Source of the DNA: CAZZEX01 sp964653285
Lineage (GTDB): Bacteria; Chloroflexota; Anaerolineae; B4-G1
DNA length: 13,742 nt
NCBI GenBank assembly: GCA_964653285.1
Contig: CAZZEX010000116.1
Location: 1 to 13,742 of the forward strand
Direction: 5' to 3'
The notes beneath the pieces were generated by a model. The model made no database searches, was not told the origin of the DNA, and worked only from the letters and a program-made list of their open reading frames with translations. Shown piece by piece: positions 6,561 to 12,147 of this stretch. Numbering within the stretch: the stretch's first letter is position 1; every line of letters starts with the position of its first letter. A program made the translations under genes and the position numbers.

Positions 6561-6588
6561 TGCTCTAGTAGACCAAAGCGTGACCTAT

Positions 6589-7860
6589 TTACGGTTTCAC
6601 TACCAGGGGAAGATAGACGTCGCTAATGGAAGAGTTGACGATGCGCAGGACCAGGTCAATTGGGTGAGGAGAGCCATCTACCCCTGTGGGGGTCACGACA
6701 GTTACCGTGAGCACGCCGGTGTAGGTCATCACGGTGCTCGTGCTAAAGGTAGTCGGCGTGATCCAGAATGAGTTCGGGGTGGTGCTCCCAAGGGGTGAAA
6801 CCGTGAACCACGTCCCTGCGATGGTGATGCTCCAGGTTAGTGTCTCATCGTTCCCCTCGTTCTTGGGCGTCACCTGGTGTGAAGTGGGAAGCAAGCGCTG
6901 GTCGGGAATGCTGTAGGTGAATGGGAGAGAATTGGGGAGATTGCCCAATACGGCATCACTCCCATAATCCCAGGTTGCACAAGGGTCAAAGACGTTCATC
7001 ACGATCATCTCAGCGTAGTTCCAGCCCTGATATGGTCCGCTATCTCGACCGATACCCAGAAAGCCTTCCTTGCCATCCGGGCCGCTATTCTCATTGTAGG
7101 GATACCACAGGATGGCGTGGCGATGCCCCCAACTCGAACCACTGTCATCATACATCCACTCATAGACAGAGCGCTCGACAGGCAACGGGATGCTGGTGCC
7201 ACTGGTCATAAAGACAGCCAGGTTTTCGGCCACGGCCAGGAAATCATGGCAAGCGCCGATAGTCGGGTTGTCGTGGAGACGTTGCCAGGGACTGCGACCA
7301 TCGGCGTAGTGCCCCCAGGCGTTGTTGTCAATGAGGTACTTGGCGTAGTACTGCGCCACGCTGGTCACGTTGGTTTCCACGCCATGCAGTGGGTGGACAC
7401 CCCGGTCAATACGCTCGCGGTTGATCAGCCACAGCGCCTTTTCGCCGTCGCTCTTGGCGTTCCACTCGGCCTGAGAAGGCAGCGTTAGCATTGGGGTGGA
7501 TGTACCCAACTGAGTGTTCTCGGTGGTACGGGCATTGTTGAAAGCGGTCTGGATGTCGGCCACGCCAGAGGTGCCGGCCGACCAAGAGATGTCGGCGGTG
7601 GGGTCAGTTGGGTAATCGAGTGGCCAAATGAGAGTCAGCGGGTCACCGCTGGCAGTAATGGATCGGTCTTCAGAGAATTGAAGCATCTCCCGATCATAGC
7701 CAGCGTTCCCCCCCTCTGTCGAAACCGGCGTTCTCGACATCGGCTGCAGGGTGGGATCCAGCAGATTGGCGGTCACCATCCCCAACGGATCCGGGGGCGC
7801 GAATAGGGCCACCAAGCCGATGGCCAAAGCGATCAGAATATATCGTCCTTTTGTTTTCAT
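6589..7860 (-). CDS. Secreted CAP (SCP/PR-1) domain protein
   Basis: The 423-residue protein has an N-terminal signal peptide or anchor (residues 1-28) and a disordered stretch. The CAP domain spans about 138-292, with LINRERIDRGVHPLHG, HYADGRSPWQRL (His184), AENLA (Glu212) and the CAP signature GHRHAILW (His246, His248). Together these are the usual cavity His/Glu residues. Residues 325-408 look like a BACON/Ig-type beta domain (TWSITIAGTWFTVSP), and the protein ends VYLPLVVKP. Bacterial CAP proteins are extracellular, and their ligand or activity is mostly unknown. The ATG at 7860 has an excellent AAGGAG 7 nt upstream. The gene follows the decarboxylase-family gene by 71 bp on the same strand without a convincing promoter, so read-through is possible. 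The family call is firm; function is open. Confidence 0.9.
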   Translation of the reverse strand: MKTKGRYILIALAIGLVALFAPPDPLGMVTANLLDPTLQPMSRTPVSTEGGNAGYDREMLQFSEDRSITASGDPLTLIWPLDYPTDPTADISWSAGTSGVADIQTAFNNARTTENTQLGTSTPMLTLPSQAEWNAKSDGEKALWLINRERIDRGVHPLHGVETNVTSVAQYYAKYLIDNNAWGHYADGRSPWQRLHDNPTIGACHDFLAVAENLAVFMTSGTSIPLPVERSVYEWMYDDSGSSWGHRHAILWYPYNENSGPDGKEGFLGIGRDSGPYQGWNYAEMIVMNVFDPCATWDYGSDAVLGNLPNSLPFTYSIPDQRLLPTSHQVTPKNEGNDETLTWSITIAGTWFTVSPLGSTTPNSFWITPTTFSTSTVMTYTGVLTVTVVTPTGVDGSPHPIDLVLRIVNSSISDVYLPLVVKP

Positions 7861-7931
7861 TTTGAACTCCTTATCAGATCTTATCGAATCTTACCGCCAA
7901 GGGTCTTTCTTCTTTCGTTATGACATCTCTT

Positions 7932-9206
7932 TCATCCATGGTAAACACCGTGCTCTTGGGCTGTCTTGAACATAGCGACGATGTTCTCAGGGGGCACCCC
8001 GGTCTGCACGTTATGGACCGGGGCGAACACAAAGCCTCCTCCGGGAGCCAGGTCATCTATCCTGCGTTTGACTTCGTCCGCAACCTCGTCAGGGGTGCCG
8101 AAGGGTAGGACGTTTTGGCTATCGCACCCCCCACCCCAGAAGGTGATGTCACGGCCAAATTCTCTTTTTAACTCTTTCGTGTCCATGCCCGCCGCCGAGA
8201 CCTGCACCGGGTTCAGTGCGTCCACCCCCATCTCGATGAAGTCGGGGATGAACGGCGCGACGGCGCCATCGGTGTGCAACAGGAGATAAGCAATGTTCTG
8301 GCTGGTCTCTGACGGCTCGACTGAGCTCGCCGAAGTCCGGGCCAGCCTGGATTTGGCAAAGCGAAAGAGTTTCCCATGGTAGGGTTTGACCACCTTGCGG
8401 TACAGATCAGGTCTCAACAGAGGGCGATCCTGCATCCCCAAGTCGTCTTCAAACTGCACGACGTGAACGTACTGGCCGACGGTTTCGGCATAACGCTCGA
8501 ACCGTCTTATGTTTGCCTCAGCCAGTTGGTCCATGAGCGCTTCGGCGAACTTCTGGTTCACCAGCAGATCCATCAGGAACGTCTCCCATCCTCGCAGGGA
8601 TTGGGCAGACTGGAAGATGTGGCCGCCAAAGAATCCCACCAGCAGATAATCGGTGTTCTCGCGCAACGCTTGGGCCTTCTTGGCCAGTTCCTCGTAACTC
8701 TTGTCGAGATAGGATGGCTTATCGTAACTCTCTATGGCGGCTATGTGCTTCTCAATGTCACGCACACTGGTCGCATCGGCCAGAGGCGAGTACACGGGAT
8801 CGAAGTAGTGCCCGTCCTTGGGCATCTTGAGCACGACGTTCCCCGCCGCGTCAAAGATTACCTGAGCGCCGTCGTCCTGGAGTTGCGGCAGGAACCTGGC
8901 CGGAAACTCGGCTGGAGAACCATCGGGGAGGACACCCTGTCTCCACTCGTTGGGCTCGTCAGAAACCAGCAGCGCGTCAACCCCCAGCGCCTGGCGCACG
9001 TCTTCCTCCACCAGGGCCGTGTGTTGATAGACGTCGGCCACGCGGGTGCTGCCGGCGCCTAGCCCCAGGCGTTTTGTGAGCCCCTTGTAGGCGACCGCCA
9101 TAATCGTGCTATCTACCGTGCCACCCAAATCAATGGGCACCCGGTCTGGTTCCTGGTGACGCAAGGCCGTCAGGGCCCTTTGCCTGTGCTTCATCACGTT
9201 TTCCAT
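7932..9206 (-). CDS. Uroporphyrinogen decarboxylase (URO-D/MtaA) family protein
   Basis: This 424-residue TIM-barrel protein belongs to the URO-D superfamily. Visible blocks are RVPIDLGG near 22-29, FGGHIF (193-198), FEDDLGMQDRPLLRPDLYR (252-270), LLLHTDGAV (308-316), MGVDALNPVQ (326-335), FWGGGCDSQNVLPFGTPDEV (356-375) and GGGFVFAPVHNVQ (389-401). The Cys of the HxC zinc motif of MtaA/CmuA methyltransferases is replaced (HTDG), so this is the uncharacterised, often catabolic branch rather than HemE. The substrate is unknown. An 18-residue insertion (about 287-305) is discussed under findings. The ATG at 9206 is 6 nt after the RNase H gene stop, but GAGG sits directly against it. The ATG at 9194 (MKHRQRAL) is an alternative. 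Confidence 0.88.
   Translation of the reverse strand: MENVMKHRQRALTALRHQEPDRVPIDLGGTVDSTIMAVAYKGLTKRLGLGAGSTRVADVYQHTALVEEDVRQALGVDALLVSDEPNEWRQGVLPDGSPAEFPARFLPQLQDDGAQVIFDAAGNVVLKMPKDGHYFDPVYSPLADATSVRDIEKHIAAIESYDKPSYLDKSYEELAKKAQALRENTDYLLVGFFGGHIFQSAQSLRGWETFLMDLLVNQKFAEALMDQLAEANIRRFERYAETVGQYVHVVQFEDDLGMQDRPLLRPDLYRKVVKPYHGKLFRFAKSRLARTSASSVEPSETSQNIAYLLLHTDGAVAPFIPDFIEMGVDALNPVQVSAAGMDTKELKREFGRDITFWGGGCDSQNVLPFGTPDEVADEVKRRIDDLAPGGGFVFAPVHNVQTGVPPENIVAMFKTAQEHGVYHG
8311..8337. repeat. Dispersed palindromic repeat inside the URO-D family gene
   Basis: The 27-bp segment starts GAC and ends GTC and contains a GCTC(GACT)GAGC hairpin (8315-8326). Its core CTGAGCTCGCCGAAG resembles CTGAGCCTGTCGAAG of the repeats at 1831 and 12667. 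It encodes part of SASSVEPSETSQ, which interrupts the otherwise conserved run from KLFRFAKS to YLLLHTDGAV. Confidence 0.65.
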
Positions 9207-9212
9207 CCTCGT

Positions 9213-10199
9213 TCATTGTTTAGTTTCTGCCTCTCCCGACCGGGCGGCCTGGGCTGCCAACTCGCCGGCCCATTCCAGGTCAGCCGGGGCGACGTCCCCT
9301 CGGGCCAGCAACCAGGTGACGTGGTGCGGACGGGCGGCTTCCAGAAGCGCCTCCCACTCGGCCCGGTTGGCGACCGGTTTGCCGTCCCGGGTCTGCCAGC
9401 CGCGAGCCTGCCAACCCTTCACCCAGCGTGAAGCACCGTTGATCAGGTATTTGGCGTCGGAATAGAGGGTCACGCGGCATGGTTTGGTCAACGCCCGCAG
9501 CGGCTCGGTCGCGCCCCGGATGAGCATAGCGTTGGCCGTCGTCGTCGGCTCACCGCCGCTGAGGGATCTGGTGTGCTCGCCCAAACGCAGCACGGCACCC
9601 CAGCCACCGCGTCCCTGAGCACCCCGGCAAGAGGCCTTGACAGAGATTTCGACGACGGGCCGGCCATCGTCGCTGGGCTGATGCGCATCCGGCGCACCCG
9701 GCCCACGCTGGAGTGCGCGCCGCGCTTCGGCCGCCAGATGGTCGGCCCGCTCGTTGAGGGGGTGTCCGGCGTGCCCCTTGAGCCAATGCCAGGTCACGTC
9801 GTGAGCCTGGGTCAGCCGGTGGAGCACGCGCCACAGGTCCTGGTTCTTGACCGGTTGCTTATCGCTGGTGCGCCAGCCACGGCTCACCCAGCCGTTTATC
9901 CACTCGGTGATGCCCTGGTGCAGGTACTGGGAGTCGGTGTGGAGGTCCACCTGGCAGCGGCCGAGAAGCCCTTCCAGCAGCGCCAGGGCCGCCGCTGCGG
10001 CGTGAAGTTCCATGCGGTTGTTGGTGGTGTCGGGATCGTTGCCGCTGAGCACCCATTCCCGGTCACCCCAGCGGATGACCGCGCCCCAACCGCCGGGGCC
10101 AGGGTTGGGATCGCAGCCGCCGTCGGTGTAGACGTCTACCTGGGGCGGGGTGCCATCACTCAAGGTGTCTGGACCGAATAGAGGTTGAGAGACGGTCAT
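9213..10199 (-). CDS. Tandem RNase H protein with a degenerate second domain
   Basis: The 328-residue protein carries two RNase HI-like domains. The first (about 20-162) is complete: YTDGGC (Asp26), RMELHA (Glu64), HTDSQYL (Asp89) and GHAGHPLNERAD (His143, Asp153), the DEDD set that cleaves RNA in RNA-DNA hybrids. The second (about 182-318) keeps the scaffold (GGWGAVLR, YSDAKYL, WVKGWQARGWQTRDGKP) but has Lys188, Leu226 and Gly312 where acidic residues are expected; only Asp248 remains. It should be catalytically dead and may bind the hybrid or a partner. The ATG overlaps the upstream stop as ATGA, implying translational coupling to the small recombinase-like gene. The decarboxylase-family gene starts 6 bp after its stop. 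The role could be housekeeping RNase HI or tied to the restriction-modification operon. Confidence 0.9.
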   Translation of the reverse strand: MTVSQPLFGPDTLSDGTPPQVDVYTDGGCDPNPGPGGWGAVIRWGDREWVLSGNDPDTTNNRMELHAAAAALALLEGLLGRCQVDLHTDSQYLHQGITEWINGWVSRGWRTSDKQPVKNQDLWRVLHRLTQAHDVTWHWLKGHAGHPLNERADHLAAEARRALQRGPGAPDAHQPSDDGRPVVEISVKASCRGAQGRGGWGAVLRLGEHTRSLSGGEPTTTANAMLIRGATEPLRALTKPCRVTLYSDAKYLINGASRWVKGWQARGWQTRDGKPVANRAEWEALLEAARPHHVTWLLARGDVAPADLEWAGELAAQAARSGEAETKQ

Positions 10200-10606
10200 C
10201 CCTTACGCTTCCCCAAGACCTTCTCGTTGTAGATGCCCTTCCGCTCGGCCAGGAACTTGAAGAACTTCTTGGTGCTGCTCTTGAGCGAGTCCTTGTCAAG
10301 CCGATTCAGCACCTTGCGCCGGTACCAGCGGAAGAACTCGGTGTTCACCATGCCCTTGCGAACGGTAGCAAAGTCGTCCGCGTCAGTGTACTGCGTCAGG
10401 TAGACGATGAACATATCTATGTTCTGAGCATGCTTGCGAACTGTGCGTTTTGAGAGGCCCTGTTCGTGCAGATATTCGATGAATTCATCAGCCAGTGCCT
10501 CGGCCTGGGCTTTGAACGGCGCTCGATACTCCTCCCAGGCTTCCATAGCCGCAGAGTAGTCCTCCAGGCTCTCGAACTCGATGTTACCAACGCGAACCCT
10601 GGTCAT
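10196..10606 (-). CDS. Small protein resembling a tyrosine-recombinase core-binding (SAM-like) domain
   Basis: The 136-residue protein, from about 36 to 126, has the helical pattern of the N-terminal DNA-binding domain of phage-type integrases (DEFIEYLHEQGLSKRTVRKH ... FFRWYRRKVLNR ... STKKFFKFLAERKG). The catalytic domain with its Arg/His/Tyr residues is absent, and nothing after the stop restores it. It starts at ATG 10606 with AGGAG 9 nt upstream, 16 nt after the stop of the hsdS relic. It overlaps the RNase H gene by 4 bp. It reads as a complete, translated gene rather than a fresh truncation: it has a good ribosome binding site, is tightly coupled and ends in a basic tail (VLGKRKG). A DNA-binding accessory role is inferred, not shown. 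Confidence 0.75.
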   Translation of the reverse strand: MTRVRVGNIEFESLEDYSAAMEAWEEYRAPFKAQAEALADEFIEYLHEQGLSKRTVRKHAQNIDMFIVYLTQYTDADDFATVRKGMVNTEFFRWYRRKVLNRLDKDSLKSSTKKFFKFLAERKGIYNEKVLGKRKG

Positions 10607-10622
10607 TTTCTAATTCTCCTCG

Positions 10623-10697
10623 TTATGGCTCCCCCCGAAACGCGCGATCCAGCACCGCCGGCAACAGCGCGTCCAACTCCGCCTGGGTGGCGTCCTG
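10623..10697 (-). pseudogene. Relic of an hsdS 3' end
   Basis: Read on the minus strand this encodes QDATQAELDALLPAVL followed by DRAFRGEP and a stop, nearly identical to residues 378-401 of the intact HsdS. At DNA level 10632-10691 matches 10784-10843 at 58 of 60 positions. The frame has no start or upstream gene body, so it is a fragment. The relic stop is 16 nt before the ATG of the recombinase-like gene, the place where the original hsdS probably ended. Confidence 0.85.
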
Positions 10698-10705
10698 GAA
10701 CACGA

Positions 10706-10774
10706 ACGACGCGAAAAGGCGCGCAAGACACGAAACCCTTTCGCGACTTTCGTCCCTTTCGTGGCTTTCGTGAT
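10706..10774. repeat. CGAAAG-type short repeat cluster between the two hsdS ends
   Basis: On the minus strand the segment reads CACGAAAGC, CACGAAAGGG, ACGAAAGT, CGCGAAAGGG and then TTTCGTG. These are near-repeats of an ACGAAAG core about every 8-10 bp, with an inverted copy at the far side. Similar low-complexity blocks occur between genes in many large bacterial genomes. Here the block separates the true hsdS end from its duplicated relic. Confidence 0.6.
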
Positions 10775-11980
10775 TCACAACTTCCCCCGAAACGCGCGAT
10801 CCAGCACCGCCGGTAGCAGCGCGTCCAACTCCGCCTGGGTGGCCTCTTGCAGGGCGGTGAGTGCGTCCACCTGGGCTTGCAGGTCGTCCAGGTAGGCGAC
10901 GATGTGGCGCTGTTCGGACAATGGAGGTATGGACAATGGAAGTGTAACGAGTTTCCTCTGAGGTAGATAGGATTGGCCTGCCGTTGTTCCAAACCTGGCT
11001 TCAATGGCAACCCGGGTTGTAGGCTCCCGAAGGTGATAAACTATGAACTCGGGTATTATTTCTGACTTTAGTCGGACTCGCGTGATATTATGATCAATAA
11101 CAACTTGTTCGCTGGCACCAGGAAACACCGCTATGGCTCCCACTAATCGTGGACTGCCATTCACATTGCATATCAGTAAATCACCCAGCTGAGTGAGGTA
11201 CTTGGTATGGCGTTCCGAATCGAACAAAATACGGCGACAAGAGGCGATTGAAAAATCCTGCTGGGTTATGTTCCTGATGTTTAGAGAAGCAACCCCTTCT
11301 GGTGGATCCACCCAAATGCGTTTACTCATTCCATTGAGTATCTCGGATACTATGTCACTAAATGGTTTGGTTTCCTTAACCTCATCGCATAGATTTTCGA
11401 AGGTGTCTCTCAGAGCCGCTTGTGCTAATTTCCCCGTGTCTTGTTTGGCGGCCGCCCGCAGCCCCCGCGCCTCCTCAATGAGCGCCGTCAGTTCCTCGAT
11501 GCGGGCCACGATGCGGCGCTGTTCGTCGAGGGGGGGAAGTGGAATCTTACAACCCAGGAATTGCTTGGGCCTGATTGCCGCATAGCCAGTGGTCCCCCTG
11601 GCCTTTTCCCCCAACATAGGCTCGAAGTAATTTGCCGCAAGCAACCAGCCTATGTAGGGCCGCAAGAGTTTCGATTCATCAATGTCAAAGAGGAAAAAGT
11701 GACTGGTGACCAACGCGCCTGCACCTTCTTCCGGCACGGTCCCAATCGCGCCCTTCTTGGCCCAGATTTCAGAAAGAATGATTTGTCCTGGTTTGGCAAG
11801 TTGGTGGCGCTTCATCCGAACGGTAGCGCCATCGGCCGGATCATTAAGCACAACACCCCTGCCGTACAATTTGACTGACAGTTTGGGATACAGGCGCGGT
11901 TCTAGTTCCGTGATATATTCCTTGTCCTGAACGAGCACTTCAGACAGAGAAATGAGAGGATACCTTCCGCTTTCGGACAT
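10775..11980 (-). CDS. hsdS: Type I restriction-modification specificity subunit
   Basis: The 401-residue DNA-recognition subunit would combine with two HsdM (and HsdR) subunits. It has the classic two-repeat design: target-recognition domain 1 (about 1-145), central conserved helix from IPLPPLDEQRRIVARIEEL (146-164) to about 195, domain 2 (about 200-349), and a C-terminal helix from SIPPLSEQRHIVAYLDDL (350-367) to the end. The DNA recognised is bipartite but cannot be read from the sequence. The frame is open back to an ATG at 12133, but that ATG lies in the loop of a terminator hairpin and has no ribosome binding site. The ATG at 11980 has AGGGAG close upstream and gives a normal family length. 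A 166-bp gap separates it from hsdM, unusually long for this pair. Its 3' end is duplicated downstream. Confidence 0.93.
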   Translation of the reverse strand: MSESGRYPLISLSEVLVQDKEYITELEPRLYPKLSVKLYGRGVVLNDPADGATVRMKRHQLAKPGQIILSEIWAKKGAIGTVPEEGAGALVTSHFFLFDIDESKLLRPYIGWLLAANYFEPMLGEKARGTTGYAAIRPKQFLGCKIPLPPLDEQRRIVARIEELTALIEEARGLRAAAKQDTGKLAQAALRDTFENLCDEVKETKPFSDIVSEILNGMSKRIWVDPPEGVASLNIRNITQQDFSIASCRRILFDSERHTKYLTQLGDLLICNVNGSPRLVGAIAVFPGASEQVVIDHNITRVRLKSEIIPEFIVYHLREPTTRVAIEARFGTTAGQSYLPQRKLVTLPLSIPPLSEQRHIVAYLDDLQAQVDALTALQEATQAELDALLPAVLDRAFRGKL

Positions 11981-12005
11981 TGGACTCCCTATCGCAATAC
12001 AGGTC

Positions 12006-12034
12006 TTGGCAAATATCTCCAATTGTGATATGAT
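12006..12034 (+). promoter_or_regulatory. Plus-strand promoter in the hsdM-hsdS gap
   Basis: TTGGCA (12006-12011), an exact 17-bp spacer and TATGAT (12029-12034) make a good sigma70-type promoter facing away from hsdS and toward the hsdM 3' end. Start would be near 12041. No plus-strand gene follows; instead a terminator lies at 12125-12147. Confidence 0.65.
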
Positions 12035-12040
12035 ACGCCT

Positions 12041-12147
12041 GCCAGGGGACAAAATTCGGCTCCACGCCGTGTGAGCACTCGGTTGCGGCTGGGAGGCTCC
12101 TATATCCTCGGCCGGTTTTCTAGCGCCGCTCATCGGAGCGGCTTTTT
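12041..12147 (+). ncRNA. Candidate antisense small RNA between hsdM and hsdS
   Basis: The promoter at 12006-12034 and the terminator at 12125-12147 bracket a predicted transcript of about 107 nt with no plausible reading frame. Possible internal pairing includes CGGC/GCCG (12057-12060/12066-12069) and a long-range helix, GCCTGCCAG (12037-12045) with CTGGGAGGC (12089-12097), with one G-G mismatch and partly upstream of the predicted start. The RNA is complementary to the hsdM-hsdS intercistronic mRNA just ahead of the hsdS ribosome binding site and ends at the hsdM stop codon. I recognise no known RNA family (not tRNA, tmRNA or SRP RNA). It is a prediction from promoter and terminator geometry only. 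Confidence 0.45.
12125..12147 (+). terminator. Rho-independent terminator of the candidate small RNA
   Basis: GCCGCTC (12125-12131), loop ATCG, GAGCGGC (12136-12142) is followed by five T's (12143-12147). The T-tract exists only on the plus strand; the minus-strand hairpin is followed by GCTAG. It therefore serves plus-strand transcription and should not stop hsdM-to-hsdS read-through. The last T overlaps the hsdM stop codon. Confidence 0.75.

Noticed and set aside
11981..12133. Longer HsdS start at 12133
   Set aside because: That ATG lies in a terminator hairpin loop without a ribosome binding site, and the extra 51 residues lack family similarity. The start at 11980 has AGGGAG and gives normal length.
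12041..12147. SRP RNA or another housekeeping RNA
   Set aside because: The conserved SRP apical loop and tmRNA or RNase P signatures are absent, so it is left as an unassigned candidate.
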